DNA from: Blautia sp. An249
Lineage (GTDB): Bacteria > Bacillota > Clostridia > Lachnospirales > Lachnospiraceae
Direction of reading: 5' to 3'
Assembly (NCBI RefSeq): GCF_002159835.1
Contig: NZ_NFJL01000025.1
Coordinates: forward strand, 1 to 52,131
Length of the DNA: 52,131 bases
A program made the position numbers and the translations under genes. Position 1 is the first letter of the stretch; each line of letters starts with the position of its first letter. This document shows, piece after piece, positions 18,473-28,566 of the stretch. Below the pieces are notes generated by a model. It was given only the letters and a program-made list of their open reading frames with translations, was not told the origin of the DNA and searched no databases.

Positions 18473-18545
18473 TGCGCCTTCAGGGGTTCGAACCCTGGAC
18501 ACCCTGATTAAGAGTCAGGTGCTCTGCCAGCTGAGCTAAAGGCGC
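18473..18545 (-). tRNA. tRNA-Lys (CTT anticodon)
   Basis: A full cloverleaf reads on the minus strand: acceptor GCGCCTT/AAGGCGC with discriminator A, D-arm AGCTCAGCTGGCAGAGC, anticodon stem CCTGA/TCAGG around loop CTCTTAA (anticodon CTT), and T-arm CAGGG-TTCGAAC-CCCTG. It is 73 nt. CCA is not encoded (TAA follows). A hairpin CCGT-GGGG-ACGG followed by seven T residues at about 18421-18442 may end the transcript. Confidence 0.96.
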
Positions 18546-18567
18546 TCATTTGTTTAACGCAAGAGAT

Positions 18568-18597
18568 ATTATAATCGTTATTCCCTGCAAATGTCAA
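18568..18597 (-). promoter_or_regulatory. Promoter of the tRNA-Lys gene
   Basis: The minus strand has perfect -35 TTGACA (18592-18597) and -10 TATAAT (18568-18573), 18 bp apart, 22 bp upstream of the mature tRNA. Confidence 0.75.
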
Positions 18598-18624
18598 TAC
18601 TTTTTTATATTTTTTTTATAATTT

Positions 18625-18768
18625 CTATTTTTTCTTTTCCATTTCACCAAAAATCCGATTCATCTCATCTACAGATTTTTTGATTTTTCTCATACGGGCA
18701 TCCAGTTTTTTGTGATCATAGCCCAGTTTTGTAAATGCTGCGTCCAATTTTTTCCTTTTACGAGACAT
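18625..18768 (-). CDS. Small basic protein of 47 residues
   Basis: The reading frame begins MSRKRKKLDAAFTKLGYDHK and ends RIFGEMEKKK. It is strongly basic and predicted helical, with two possible coiled segments (KLDARMRKIKKSVDEMNRIFGEMEKK). The ATG has GGAGAG upstream. It lies between trmB and the tRNA, on the same strand as both. The family is unknown; good codon character and a ribosome site support it as a real gene. Confidence 0.6.
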   Translation of the reverse strand: MSRKRKKLDAAFTKLGYDHKKLDARMRKIKKSVDEMNRIFGEMEKKK

Positions 18769-18830
18769 TCCGGAACTCTCCTGTCTTTCTTTGTAACTAT
18801 TCTATGCAGGATTTGTTCCGGATGCTGTCT

Positions 18831-19487
18831 CTACTTTTTCCTGGCTGTTAATTTGTAAATCGGGTTCCCCATCTGAGAGAACTTTTCCTCGTACTCTGTC
18901 ATAACGTTTCCTGCCATCATGGATGCTTCCCTGTGCAGATCGTAAGTCTTTTCCAGCAGCTCCCAGCCGGCTCTTTCTATTTCTTCCAGAGAAAATTCAA
19001 ACAACTGCCGGTTATCCGTCTTAAACTCCACACAGCCCCCGGGGGATAAAATCTTCTCATACCGCTTCAGGAATTCACAGGAAGTCAGACGCCTTTTGGC
19101 GTGACGGGCCTTAGGCCAGGGATCCGAAAAATTCAGATAAACTCTGTCCACCTCTCCCCGGTCAAAGATTTCCGGAAGGTTTCTGGCATCCACACACAGA
19201 AAAAGCAGATTGGAAAGTCTCTCCTTCTCTTCCTCCCGGCTTTCCCGCTTCTGTATGGCCCGAAGCAGAACACTGTCGTACATCTCAATCCCCACATAGT
19301 TTCTGTCCGGGTGAAGAGCCGCCATATCCATGAGGAAACGTCCCTTCCCCATTCCCACTTCTATATGAAGAGGCTGTCTCTTCGGAAAGACCGCCGCCCA
19401 GAGCCCTTTTCTGGCCTCCGGGTTCTGCACCACATATTCGCTGGTGCGGATAATCTCTTTCGCCCCTGGTATATTTCTCAACCGCAT
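18831..19487 (-). CDS. trmB: tRNA (guanine-N7-)-methyltransferase
   Basis: The 218-residue SAM-dependent enzyme makes m7G46 in tRNA. Motifs: IEVGMGKGRFLMDMA (SAM site), YVGIEMY, VDRVYLNFSDPWPKARHAKRRLT (the PWPKxRHxKRR signature), and a C-terminal TEYEEKF. I chose ATG 19487 because AAGGAGG lies eight bases upstream; a GTG two codons earlier is too close. Confidence 0.95.
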   Translation of the reverse strand: MRLRNIPGAKEIIRTSEYVVQNPEARKGLWAAVFPKRQPLHIEVGMGKGRFLMDMAALHPDRNYVGIEMYDSVLLRAIQKRESREEEKERLSNLLFLCVDARNLPEIFDRGEVDRVYLNFSDPWPKARHAKRRLTSCEFLKRYEKILSPGGCVEFKTDNRQLFEFSLEEIERAGWELLEKTYDLHREASMMAGNVMTEYEEKFSQMGNPIYKLTARKK

Positions 19488-19693
19488 ATCCACGTCCTCC
19501 TTTTCGGTGCTATTGTTTCATATCTGTCTCCTCTTTGTCAATCCTCCCCTGTAAAATCCATCGTTCTGGTTTAAATTTATATAATTTACTATACAATTTT
19601 CTCCAATCTTCCACATTTTCTCCATTTTTTCACAGATTCTTCCACAATTCTTTAAGTAATCTCTCTACTTTTTTGTAAATTTTCTATTTTCAA

Positions 19694-19723
19694 TTGGTAA
19701 TTTTCAATGAAAAGGTGTATGAT
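19694..19723 (+). promoter_or_regulatory. Probable promoter of the V-type ATPase operon
   Basis: -35 TTGGTA (19694-19699) and -10 TATGAT (19718-19723) are 18 bp apart, 25 bp before the first gene. The stretch 19500-19690 is AT-rich, with repeated TTCCACA/TTCTCC-like words and no gene. Confidence 0.5.
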
Positions 19724-19748
19724 AGATACAAAAACAAGGAGGGTGGAA

Positions 19749-20060
19749 ATGGAACAAATAATTAAAAAATTAGCAGAAATTGAAACAGCAGCCGGCCATA
19801 TCATGGACGATGCTGAGCGCAGAAAACATGCACTCTCTGAAGAAATGGAAAAACAATGCCGGGAATTCGATTCTGCTCTGGAAGAAGAAACTGCTCAGAA
19901 AATCGAACAAATTAAGAAACAGCTTCTTCAGGACAAAGAAACGCATCTTCAGAAGCTGCGTAAGGAAACCCAGGAACACAATGACCAGATTGATTCCTAC
20001 TACAGGCAGAATCATCAGCGGCTTGCCAGAGAGCTTTTTGAAGAAATACTTCACTCGTAA
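19749..20060 (+). CDS. V/A-type ATPase subunit G/H-like (peripheral stalk)
   Basis: The 103-residue, almost wholly helical, charged protein (MEQIIKKLAEIETAAGHIMDD...) has heptad-like spacing through most of its length. It resembles the small stalk subunit (NtpF / A-type H) that pairs with subunit E. The start at 19749 follows AAGGAGGGTGG. Its position as first gene of the operon and its length fit the family; sequence conservation in this subunit is low, so the call leans on context. Confidence 0.75.
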   Translation: MEQIIKKLAEIETAAGHIMDDAERRKHALSEEMEKQCREFDSALEEETAQKIEQIKKQLLQDKETHLQKLRKETQEHNDQIDSYYRQNHQRLARELFEEILHS

Positions 20061-20124
20061 GTTTTCAATCCTGCAGACGGCAGCCCTGACTGTCTGCAAA
20101 TTTATGATACAAGGAAGTGACATC

Positions 20125-21171
20125 ATGGGAAATATGCTCTCCTACAGCGGAATTTCCACAAAAATCCGGGCAATGCAGAGCAAATTAATCAACGAACAGC
20201 AGTTGGCTGAAATTGCTCAGCTTACCAGTGTCCCCCAGGTGGTTTCTTATTTAAAGAAAACCCCGCAATACGGAGCCGTATGGTCCAATGTAGATGAAAA
20301 CGCGCTGCACCGGGGGGAGATTGAAGTCATGCTGAAAAAAACAATCTTCCAAAATTTCAGCCAAATCTACTCCTTTGCAGATAAAGAACAGCGGAAATTT
20401 CTGATGCTTTATTCCAAGCGTTATGAAATCCGGGTTTTAAAGGAGCTGTTGGCAAATATTTTTGATCACAGAGATACGCCCCGTATCAATCTGGAACCCT
20501 ACCGGGATTTTTTCCGGCACCATTCCAGACTGGATCTGGATCTTCTGACGGCCTCCGCCACTATGGAGGAGCTGATTTCATCCCTGAAGGGAAATGAGTT
20601 CTACCGTCCCCTTTCCATGATACAGGAGCACGAGAATCCTCTGGTATTTGACTACGGGATGGCTCTCGATCTCTACTATTTTAATCAGATTTGGAAGATG
20701 AAGGACAAGCTGTTTGCCAAACTGGATTTAAAAGAGCTTACTAAAGCTTACGGGGTCAAATTCGATTTGCTGAACCTGCAGTTTATCCAGCGTTCCAAAC
20801 AGTACTTCCAGATAAATCCGGCAGATATTTATGCTCTGCTGATCCCTGTAAATTACAAATTAAAAAAAGAAGAGGTTCAGACACTTACGGAAGCCTCCTC
20901 AATGGATGAATTTTACCAGATACTGGATAAAACTTATTATGGAAGGCGTTATAAACAGCAGATGAAGGAAAACACCCTGGAGGAATTCTACATTTATCTG
21001 CTGCGTTCCACCTTAGAGAAATCAACCAGAACCCACCCCTACTGTGCGGCCGTTCTGTACTCCTATCTCTACCATAAAGAACATGAAGTAAACCGCCTTA
21101 CCATAGCAATAGAATGCATCCGCTACGGAATTGATCCTGCGGATACTTTACGTTATGTTCTCAAAAACTGA
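20125..21171 (+). CDS. ntpC: V/A-type ATPase subunit C (central stalk socket)
   Basis: The 348-residue helical protein begins MGNMLSYSGISTKIRAMQSKL and has the conserved YxxxNxxxxxR-like patterns of subunit C/d (LMLYSKRYEIRVLKELL, MDEFYQILDKTYYG, ECIRYGIDP). It joins the A1 rotor to the membrane ring. ATG 20125 has AAGGAAGTGA upstream. The frame stays open further upstream but without a plausible start. Confidence 0.88.
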   Translation: MGNMLSYSGISTKIRAMQSKLINEQQLAEIAQLTSVPQVVSYLKKTPQYGAVWSNVDENALHRGEIEVMLKKTIFQNFSQIYSFADKEQRKFLMLYSKRYEIRVLKELLANIFDHRDTPRINLEPYRDFFRHHSRLDLDLLTASATMEELISSLKGNEFYRPLSMIQEHENPLVFDYGMALDLYYFNQIWKMKDKLFAKLDLKELTKAYGVKFDLLNLQFIQRSKQYFQINPADIYALLIPVNYKLKKEEVQTLTEASSMDEFYQILDKTYYGRRYKQQMKENTLEEFYIYLLRSTLEKSTRTHPYCAAVLYSYLYHKEHEVNRLTIAIECIRYGIDPADTLRYVLKN

Positions 21172-21188
21172 TACCCGGAGGTAATAAC

Positions 21189-23120
21189 GTGATAGAAAAA
21201 ATGAAATTTATAAGCATAACCGGTCCCAAAGCGGATATTGACAGAGTGGTTTCCAAATATCTTTCCAAATATGAAATCCATCTGGAAAATGCCCTGTCCG
21301 AGCTGACTTCGGTGCAGAATCTGACCCCTTATATTGAAATTAATCCTTATAAGGAGTCTCTGCAGACAATTACCGGTTTTTATGAGGAGCTGGAACCCGG
21401 CAGCCAATCTTCGGTTCCGGAAATTCCACTGGAAAAGGCCCTGGAATTTACAGCAAACCTGAAAGAAGAAATGTCTCAGAAAAGCCTGAAGCAGAAAAAC
21501 CTGGAAGATCTTCAGAATTCCCTTACAGAATCTCTGAAAATTATCCAGCCCTTTCACTCCATGGATTTTCCGCTCTCTTCCCTATTGCACTTTCAATTCG
21601 TAAGCTGCCACTTTGGAAGAATTGAGAAAACCTACTACGAGAAACTGAAAAAATATATTTACGACGATCTGGACACGGTGTTCTGTAAATGTGACGACGA
21701 TGGCCAGTACGTATGGGGAATCTATTTTTCACCCCGTTCCCAGATGGATAAAATCGACGCTGTTTACGCCTCCATGCATTTTGAACAGATGGAAATCCCC
21801 GACAATTATCCGGGTACAGTAAAAGAGGCTTATGAAGCCCTGACCCGGAAATTAAAAGACATCCAGACTGACCTGGAAGAAATCCGGGCGGGGCGTACCA
21901 GACGGCTGGAGGAACTGCGGGAAGAAATCCTGGGTTCCAAAGAGGCTCTGGAACTGCTCTCCGCCAGCTTCGACGTACGAAGGCTGGCAGCCTGCACCGA
22001 TAACCGCCGGGACACTTTCTATATCCTGTGCGGCTGGATGTCCGACCGGGATACTCAGAAATTCCAGAAAGAAATCATGGATGACGACCAGATTTTCTGC
22101 ATTGTGGAAGATTACAGTGTCTATAAGGAAAAGCAGCCGCCCACCAAGCTTCGCAATCCCCGGATCATCCGGCCTTTCGAAATGTATGTAAAAATGTACG
22201 GCCTGCCTTCCTATGGGGAATTTGATCCCACCTGGTTCGTGGCCCTTACCTATTCCCTGATCTTTGGAACCATGTTCGGAGATGTGGGACAGGGACTGTG
22301 TCTGGTTGTGGGAGGCGCTCTTTTGTACCGTTTCAGGAAAATGACCCTGGCTGCCATTATCAGTATGGCAGGTATTTTCTCTACCATTTTCGGATTCCTG
22401 TACGGAAGCTTCTTCGGTTTTGAAGAATTACTGCCCGCCATCTGGCTCAAGCCGAAAGAGGCCATGACCAGCCTTCCCTTTATCGGGCAGATGAATACGG
22501 TCTTCGTGGTGGCCATCGCCTTTGGAATGTTTCTGATTCTGGTTACGATCGTGTTTCACATTATCAACGCCATCCATTCCAAAGATCTGGAAAACATTCT
22601 GTTTGACCAGAACGCCATTGCAGGACTGGTTTTCTACGGCTCGCTGGTTGCAGTCATTGTCCTTTATATGACCGGTAAGAAACTGCCGGCGGCCGGCGTA
22701 CTGGTGGTTATGTTTCTGATTCCTCTGCTTCTTATTATGCTGAAGGAACCCTTAACCCGGCTGGTACAAAAAAAGCAGCCTGCCATAGAAGGCAGCAAGC
22801 CTATGTTTTTTGTTCAGAGCTTCTTTGAATTATTTGAAGTTCTGCTGAGTTACTTTTCCAACACTCTGTCCTTCGTCCGTATGGGCGCTTTCGCAGTCAG
22901 CCACGCCGCCATGATGGAAGTGGTACTGATGCTGGCCGGGGCAGCCAATGGAGACTCCGTTAACTGGCTGGTCATTATCCTGGGAAACATCTTCGTCTGC
23001 GCTATGGAAGGATTGATTGTAGGCATCCAGGTTCTGCGTCTGGAATATTATGAGATGTTCAGCCGGTTCTATAAAGGAGACGGCAGAGAATTCAAACCAT
23101 TCTTAAGAAAGAAAGCATAA
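21189..23120 (+). CDS. ntpI: V/A-type ATPase subunit I (a-type membrane stator)
   Basis: The 643-residue protein has a soluble N-terminal half (about 1-330, with coiled coil TRKLKDIQTDLEEIRAGRTRRLEELREEIL) and a C-terminal membrane domain. The domain carries PSYGEFDPTWFVALTYSLIFGTMFGDVGQGL and the essential arginine helix LSYFSNTLSFVRMGAFAVSHAAM. It forms the ion half-channels and stator. The GTG start has GGAGG seven bases upstream. Confidence 0.94.
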   Translation: MIEKMKFISITGPKADIDRVVSKYLSKYEIHLENALSELTSVQNLTPYIEINPYKESLQTITGFYEELEPGSQSSVPEIPLEKALEFTANLKEEMSQKSLKQKNLEDLQNSLTESLKIIQPFHSMDFPLSSLLHFQFVSCHFGRIEKTYYEKLKKYIYDDLDTVFCKCDDDGQYVWGIYFSPRSQMDKIDAVYASMHFEQMEIPDNYPGTVKEAYEALTRKLKDIQTDLEEIRAGRTRRLEELREEILGSKEALELLSASFDVRRLAACTDNRRDTFYILCGWMSDRDTQKFQKEIMDDDQIFCIVEDYSVYKEKQPPTKLRNPRIIRPFEMYVKMYGLPSYGEFDPTWFVALTYSLIFGTMFGDVGQGLCLVVGGALLYRFRKMTLAAIISMAGIFSTIFGFLYGSFFGFEELLPAIWLKPKEAMTSLPFIGQMNTVFVVAIAFGMFLILVTIVFHIINAIHSKDLENILFDQNAIAGLVFYGSLVAVIVLYMTGKKLPAAGVLVVMFLIPLLLIMLKEPLTRLVQKKQPAIEGSKPMFFVQSFFELFEVLLSYFSNTLSFVRMGAFAVSHAAMMEVVLMLAGAANGDSVNWLVIILGNIFVCAMEGLIVGIQVLRLEYYEMFSRFYKGDGREFKPFLRKKA

Positions 23121-23157
23121 AATAAAACTGCATTTAGAAATAAGGAGGCTTTTATCT

Positions 23158-23592
23158 ATGAAAACAATCATTGAGATCACAACTGCAGCCGCATTAATTT
23201 TAAGTATCGTGGTTCCCTTTGGGGCATTCTTTGCCGGCGAAAAGAACAGGAAACGGTATAAAAAATCTCTGGCTGCCAACTGTTTCTGCTTTTTCGGCGC
23301 TCTTCTTCTGGGCACTATCGTGATGTTCGCAGGGACCGAGACTGCCGCCGCCGCTTCTGACGCTGCATCAAACGGGCTGGCCACAGGACTTGGTTATTTA
23401 GGCGCGGCTCTTGTTACCGGACTTTCCGGTATCGGCTCCGGTATCGCCGTTGCCAGCTCTGCAAGCGCAGCCCTGGGAGCTATCAGCGAAGACGGTTCCA
23501 TCTTTGGTAAGTCTATGATCTTCGTAGCTATGGCAGAAGGTATCGCTCTGTACGGATTGATTATCTCATTTATGATCCTGGGTAAATTATAA
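23158..23592 (+). CDS. ntpK: V/A-type ATPase subunit K (membrane ring), diverged first hairpin
   Basis: The 144-residue protein has four hydrophobic segments. The C-terminal hairpin is a normal ring unit, with LGAALVTGLSGIGSGIAVASSASAALGAISEDGSIFGKSMIFVAMAEGIALYGLIISFMIL containing the ion-binding Glu in MAEGIALYG. The N-terminal pair lacks a carboxylate and the Gly-rich packing, and is joined by basic GEKNRKRYKK. The Na+-type NtpK glutamine is Ser here and the residue after the Glu is Gly, so proton use is predicted. Confidence 0.88.
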   Translation: MKTIIEITTAAALILSIVVPFGAFFAGEKNRKRYKKSLAANCFCFFGALLLGTIVMFAGTETAAAASDAASNGLATGLGYLGAALVTGLSGIGSGIAVASSASAALGAISEDGSIFGKSMIFVAMAEGIALYGLIISFMILGKL

Positions 23593-23604
23593 GGAGTGAC
23601 CCGC

Positions 23605-23913
23605 ATGAAAATGTACCTTATCAGCGACAACATTGATACCTACACAGGTATGCGTCTGGCAGGAGTAGACGGGGTGGTGGTCCATGAACGGGAAGAACTA
23701 AAGGAAGCTCTTCAGAAAGCCATCTCTGATAAAGAAAACGGCATCATTCTTCTCACTGAGAAATTCGGACGGGAATTCCCGGAGATTGTGGACGATGTAA
23801 AACTCCGTCATAAAACACCTTTAATTATAGAAATTCCCGACCGGCACGGCACCGGAAGAAAGCCTGACTTCATTACCTCTTATGTCAATGAAGCCATCGG
23901 ATTAAAATTATAG
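23605..23913 (+). CDS. ntpG: V/A-type ATPase subunit F (central stalk)
   Basis: The 102-residue small Rossmann-like protein begins MKMYLISDNIDTYTGMRLAGVDG, with the GMRLAG motif and IILLTEKFG typical of subunit F (E. hirae NtpG). ATG 23605 has AAGGAG upstream, 12 bp after the ring gene. Confidence 0.92.
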   Translation: MKMYLISDNIDTYTGMRLAGVDGVVVHEREELKEALQKAISDKENGIILLTEKFGREFPEIVDDVKLRHKTPLIIEIPDRHGTGRKPDFITSYVNEAIGLKL

Positions 23914-23962
23914 AGATGCAAAGACGCCTTTGCGCTGTGAATCACACAGAATGGAGGAAATT

Positions 23963-24550
23963 ATGACAATCGAAGAAAAATTAGAGCATTTCTACGATGT
24001 ATCTGTAAAAGAGGCCGAAAAAGAGGCACAGCAGCAGCTTGAAAAGCATCAGGAACATCTGGAGCAAATCCTCTGCGAACATAAAGAAATCAAACAAAAA
24101 GAAGCAGAACTTGCGGTTAAAACAGAGGCGGAAAACGCAAGACACGAAATTAACAAAGCCCTCTCTGCAGAACAGCTTACGATCAAACGAAACTGGACCC
24201 AGAAGCAGAATGAACTGAAGTCCCGGCTGTTTTCTGAAGTGCAGGAGCATCTGGACGCTTTCATGGCAACGCCTGCTTACGATGAATTTCTCTGTCAGAA
24301 GATCCTTGAGGCCAGAGAGTTTGCCCAGGACGATAAAATTCAGATTTATATCGGACTTCCCGACGCCCATAAAGCGAAATTTCTGGAGGAGAAAACAGGA
24401 CTTCCCATTCAGGTCGCTCAAAAATCTTTCCGGGGCGGAATTAAAGCCGTTATCCCGGAAAAGAATATCCTGATTGATAATTCTTTCTCCAGCGCTTTTG
24501 AGGTTCTGAAGAAAGAATTCACCTTCGAGGGAGGTCTGAAACATGAATAG
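23963..24550 (+). CDS. ntpE: V/A-type ATPase subunit E (peripheral stalk)
   Basis: The 195-residue protein has a long charged N-terminal coiled coil (about 1-95) and a globular C-terminal domain with FRGGIKAVIPEKNILIDNSFSSAFE, equal to the conserved GGxxxxxxxGxIxIDNTF segment of subunit E. ATG 23963 has ATGGAGG upstream. It overlaps subunit A by 8 bp. Confidence 0.92.
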   Translation: MTIEEKLEHFYDVSVKEAEKEAQQQLEKHQEHLEQILCEHKEIKQKEAELAVKTEAENARHEINKALSAEQLTIKRNWTQKQNELKSRLFSEVQEHLDAFMATPAYDEFLCQKILEAREFAQDDKIQIYIGLPDAHKAKFLEEKTGLPIQVAQKSFRGGIKAVIPEKNILIDNSFSSAFEVLKKEFTFEGGLKHE

Positions 24551-26309
24551 AACTGGAACAATCTATGGAATTAACGGACCGGTTATCTACTTAAAAGGCG
24601 ATACCGGTTTTAAGATCTCAGAAATGGTTTATGTGGGAGAGCAGAAACTTGTGGGGGAAGTGATCGGCCTGAAAAAGGGGATGACTACCGTACAGGTTTT
24701 CGAGGAGACCACCGGTCTTCGTCCGGGAGAAACAGTTACCGCAACCGGCGACGCCATCTCCGTCCTGCTGGGCCCCGGAATCATCCATAACATTTTCGAC
24801 GGAATCCAGAGACCTCTGGAAGAAATCGCAAAATCTTCCGGAAAATATATTTCCCGGGGCGTCAGTGTGGACTCCCTGGATACACAGAAAAAATGGAAGG
24901 TACACATTACGGCCAAACCGGGGGATCTGGTATCCGGCGGTACGATTTTCGCCGAAACCCAGGAGACCGCTTCCATCCTTCATAAATCCATGGTACCCCC
25001 GAATATGGAAGGAACCATTACCTGGACAGCCGGGGACGGAGAATATACCATTGTGGATACTATCGCCCTTCTGGAAAAAGCAGACGGTACGGAAGTCCCT
25101 CTGAAGCTGGCTCAGAAATGGCCCATCCGTATCCCCCGCCCCACCCATAAACGGTTCCCTGCCAGTGTTCCTCTGGTTACCGGACAGCGTATCCTGGATA
25201 CCCTGTTTCCCATTGCCAAAGGCGGAACGGCAGCTGTTCCCGGCGGATTCGGTACCGGCAAAACCATGACCCAGCACCAGATTGCCAAATGGTCCGATGC
25301 AGATATTATTGTTTATATCGGCTGCGGAGAACGAGGCAACGAAATGACTCAGGTACTGGAAGATTTTAATAAACTGATTGACCCCAAATCCGGCAATCTG
25401 ATGATGGATCGTACCACCTTAATCGCCAATACCTCCAATATGCCTGTAGCAGCCCGTGAGGCCTCCATTTATACAGGCGTTACCCTGGCAGAATACTACC
25501 GGGATATGGGCTACGATGTGGCAATTATGGCCGACTCCACCTCCCGTTGGGCAGAGGCTCTGCGTGAGTTGTCCGGACGTCTGGAAGAAATGCCTGCAGA
25601 AGAAGGTTTCCCCGCCTATCTGGCTTCCAAGCTGTCCGCCTTTTATGAGCGGGCAGGAATGATGCAGAACTTAAACGGAACGGAAGGTTCCGTCTCCATA
25701 ATCGGCGCAGTTTCCCCCCAGGGGGGCGATTTCTCCGAACCTGTCACCCAGAATACCAAACGGTTCGTCCGCTGTTTCTGGGGGCTGGATAAATCCCTGG
25801 CCTACGCCCGTCACTTTCCGGCTATCCACTGGCTGACCAGTTACAGTGAATATCTGGAAGATTTAACCCCCTGGTACCGGGCCAATGTCTCTCCTCAGTT
25901 TGTCTCCCACCGGAATAAACTGGTAGCCTTATTAAATCAGGAGAGCTCCCTGATGGAAATTGTAAAACTGATCGGAAGCGATGTACTGCCCGACGACCAG
26001 AAACTGACCCTGGAAATCGCCCGGGTAATCCGGCTGGGCTTCCTGCAGCAAAATGCCTTCCATCCCGACGATACCTGTGTATCTCTGGAAAAGCAGTATC
26101 TGATGATGGATATTATCCTGTACCTGTATGAAAAATCCAGAGCTCTGATTAACCGGGGAATGCCTGTCTCCGTTTTAAAAGAGCAGAATATTTTTGAAAA
26201 AATCATTGCCATAAAATACGATGTTCCCAACAGTCAACTGGAAAAAATGGAAGACTATCGAAAAGCCATCGATGACTTCTATGAACATGTGCTGGAAATC
26301 AACGGTTAG
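24543..26309 (+). CDS. ntpA: V/A-type ATPase catalytic subunit A
   Basis: The 588-residue catalytic subunit has the P-loop GGFGTGKT (near residue 236), [13 protein letters not shown] with catalytic Glu/Arg, Walker [24 protein letters not shown] text, and [22 protein letters not shown]. The non-homologous bulge typical of A subunits is present (residues about 110-200). It hydrolyses or makes ATP at A/B interfaces. ATG follows GAGGGAGG. Confidence 0.97.
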   Translation: MNRTGTIYGINGPVIYLKGDTGFKISEMVYVGEQKLVGEVIGLKKGMTTVQVFEETTGLRPGETVTATGDAISVLLGPGIIHNIFDGIQRPLEEIAKSSGKYISRGVSVDSLDTQKKWKVHITAKPGDLVSGGTIFAETQETASILHKSMVPPNMEGTITWTAGDGEYTIVDTIALLEKADGTEVPLKLAQKWPIRIPRPTHKRFPASVPLVTGQRILDTLFPIAKGGTAAVPGGFGTGKTMTQHQIAKWSDADIIVYIGCGERGNEMTQVLEDFNKLIDPKSGNLMMDRTTLIANTSNMPVAAREASIYTGVTLAEYYRDMGYDVAIMADSTSRWAEALRELSGRLEEMPAEEGFPAYLASKLSAFYERAGMMQNLNGTEGSVSIIGAVSPQGGDFSEPVTQNTKRFVRCFWGLDKSLAYARHFPAIHWLTSYSEYLEDLTPWYRANVSPQFVSHRNKLVALLNQESSLMEIVKLIGSDVLPDDQKLTLEIARVIRLGFLQQNAFHPDDTCVSLEKQYLMMDIILYLYEKSRALINRGMPVSVLKEQNIFEKIIAIKYDVPNSQLEKMEDYRKAIDDFYEHVLEING

Positions 26310-26323
26310 GAGGAGAAGATTCT

Positions 26324-27706
26324 ATGTCAATTGAATATCTTGGTCTTAGTGAAATAAACGGCCCTCTTGTGGTCTTAGAAGGAGTAAAGAATGCCTCTTT
26401 CGAAGAAATCGTGGAGTTCAGCATGGACGACGGCACAAAGAAGATCGGAAGAATTGTGGAAATTTACGAAGACAAAGCAGTGATTCAGGTCTTTGAAGGC
26501 ACTGACAATATGTCTTTAAGCAATACTCATACCCGCCTTACCGGCCGTCCCATGGAAATCGGCCTGTCCGAAGAAATCCTGGGACGAACCTTTAACGGTA
26601 TCGGCCAGCCCATTGACGGACTGGGGGATATTACCGCGGAGGTTCATCTGAATATCAACGGCCTTCCCCTGAATCCGGTTACCAGAGAATATCCCCGAAA
26701 CTATATCAACACCGGAATTTCCGCCATTGACGGACTGACCACCCTGATCCGCGGACAAAAGCTGCCCATCTTTTCCGGCAATGGCCTTCCCCATGACAAA
26801 CTGGCCGCCCAGATTGTTCAGCAGGCGTCTCTGGGGGCAGATTCCGATGAAAAATTCGCCATTGTCTTTGCCGCCATGGGCGTCAAGTACGATGTGGCAG
26901 AATTCTTCCGCCGTACCTTTGAAGAAAGCGGCGCTTCCGATCATGTGGTTATGTTTCTGAACCTGGCCAACGATCCGGTGGTAGAACGTCTGCTGACGCC
27001 CAAACTGGCTTTAACTGCCGCCGAATATCTGGCCTTTGAAAAGGAGATGCACATTCTGGTTATTTTAACAGATATTACCTCTTTTTGTGAAGCCATGCGT
27101 GAGGTTTCTTCTTCCAAAGGAGAAATCCCTTCCCGAAAGGGCTATCCCGGCTACTTATACAGCGAGCTGGCAACTCTTTACGAGCGGGCCGGCATTGTAC
27201 ACGGAAAGAACGGATCGGTCACTCAGATTCCCATTCTGACCATGCCAAACGACGACATTACCCATCCCATTCCGGACCTGACCGGATATATTACAGAAGG
27301 TCAGATTGTGCTGGATCGCCAGCTTCACGGCCAGGCTGTCTATCCTCCCATTAACGTCCTCCCCTCCCTGTCCCGTCTGATGAAAGACGGCATCGGCGAG
27401 GGCTTTACCCGGGAAGATCACCAGGATGTGGCCAACCAGCTTTTCTCCTGTTATGCAAAGGTAGGCGACGCACGTGCCCTGGCCTCCGTTATCGGGGAAG
27501 ACGAACTTTCCCCTCTGGATAAACGTTATCTGGAGTTTGGAAAAGCCTTTGAAGAAGAATTCATCGGACAGACCGAAACGGAAAACCGAAGCATCCTGGA
27601 AACTCTGGACAGAGGATGGGAACTGCTGGGAATGCTGCCCAAAGAAGAACTGGATCGAATTGATACAAAGATTCTGGATAAGTATTATCACGTATCTCAA
27701 CGCTAG
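26324..27706 (+). CDS. ntpB: V/A-type ATPase non-catalytic subunit B
   Basis: The 460-residue protein matches Ntp[52 protein letters not shown] (a degenerate P-loop without GKT), and [30 protein letters not shown]. The degenerate P-loop is normal for B. It lies 14 bp after subunit A. Confidence 0.97.
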   Translation: MSIEYLGLSEINGPLVVLEGVKNASFEEIVEFSMDDGTKKIGRIVEIYEDKAVIQVFEGTDNMSLSNTHTRLTGRPMEIGLSEEILGRTFNGIGQPIDGLGDITAEVHLNINGLPLNPVTREYPRNYINTGISAIDGLTTLIRGQKLPIFSGNGLPHDKLAAQIVQQASLGADSDEKFAIVFAAMGVKYDVAEFFRRTFEESGASDHVVMFLNLANDPVVERLLTPKLALTAAEYLAFEKEMHILVILTDITSFCEAMREVSSSKGEIPSRKGYPGYLYSELATLYERAGIVHGKNGSVTQIPILTMPNDDITHPIPDLTGYITEGQIVLDRQLHGQAVYPPINVLPSLSRLMKDGIGEGFTREDHQDVANQLFSCYAKVGDARALASVIGEDELSPLDKRYLEFGKAFEEEFIGQTETENRSILETLDRGWELLGMLPKEELDRIDTKILDKYYHVSQR

Positions 27707-27717
27707 GAGGTGGATAA

Positions 27718-28338
27718 ATGGATCCGAATACCTTTCCCACCAAAGGAAATCTGATTCTGGCTAAAAACTCCCTGGCTCTGTCCCGTCAGGGATTTGAGCT
27801 GATGGATAAGAAACGAAACATTCTGATTCGGGAAATGATGGACCTGATCGATCAGGCAAAGGATATTCAGTCCCAGATTGATGAAACCTTCCGCACCGCC
27901 TATGCGGCCCTGCAGAAAGCCAACATGGAAATGGGCATCGCCTTTGTCCAGCAGGTTTCACACACCGTTCCCATTGAAACTTCCATCCGAATCAAAACCC
28001 GCAGCGTTATGGGGACAGAAATTCCCCTGGTGGAATACGACAGAGAAAGCAACTATCCCACGTATGCCTACTACAGCACCAAAGCCTCCCTGGACGAGGC
28101 CAAGGCCGCTTTCGAGCGGGTAAAAGAACTTTCTATCCGGCTCTCTATGATTGAAAACGCCGCCATCCGGCTGGCCACCAACATCAAGAAAACACAGAAA
28201 CGGGCCAATGCCCTGAAAAATATCACCATCCCCAAATTTGAATCCCTTACCAAAGAGATTCAAAACGCTCTGGAAGAAAAAGAACGGGAAGAATTCACCC
28301 GTCTGAAAGTAATCAAGCGTATGAAACAGGGGGCTTAA
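27718..28338 (+). CDS. ntpD: V/A-type ATPase subunit D (rotor shaft)
   Basis: The 206-residue coiled-coil protein begins FPTKGNLILAKNSLALSRQGFELMDKKRNIL, the diagnostic start of subunit D. It ends RANALKNITIPKFESLTKEIQNALEEKEREEFTRLKVIK. It forms the central rotor with subunit F. It is the last gene of the nine-gene operon. Confidence 0.95.
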   Translation: MDPNTFPTKGNLILAKNSLALSRQGFELMDKKRNILIREMMDLIDQAKDIQSQIDETFRTAYAALQKANMEMGIAFVQQVSHTVPIETSIRIKTRSVMGTEIPLVEYDRESNYPTYAYYSTKASLDEAKAAFERVKELSIRLSMIENAAIRLATNIKKTQKRANALKNITIPKFESLTKEIQNALEEKEREEFTRLKVIKRMKQGA

Positions 28339-28387
28339 AAAAAGGGGAATCCCAGATGTTTGTCTGCATCGGGAGTCCCCTTTTTTT
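28337..28387 (+). terminator. Terminator of the V-ATPase operon
   Basis: Arms 28344-28358 (GGGGAATCCCAGATG) and 28367-28380 (CATCGGGAGTCCCC) pair almost perfectly, flanked by a run of A residues and seven T residues (28381-28387). Confidence 0.88.
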
Positions 28388-28566
28388 CATAAATAATTTC
28401 AGAACAATTTCCTCTTATTATCTGACATCTTTTTGAATTTTTTCTTTTTCTGCTCATTCGTTTGAATATAAGAAAGTCAACCCTTTTTCGCGTTTTCTTT
28501 CCGTTTTTCTACGATTTATGACATCTATCCAAAACATTTGTTCCAAATTTTTTTATGTAAATCAGG

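Noticed and set aside
19780..20124. N-terminal extension of V-ATPase subunit C
   Set aside because: The frame is open but overlaps the G/H subunit gene in another frame; the extension is Lys/Arg/Phe-rich nonsense, and a good start exists at 20125.
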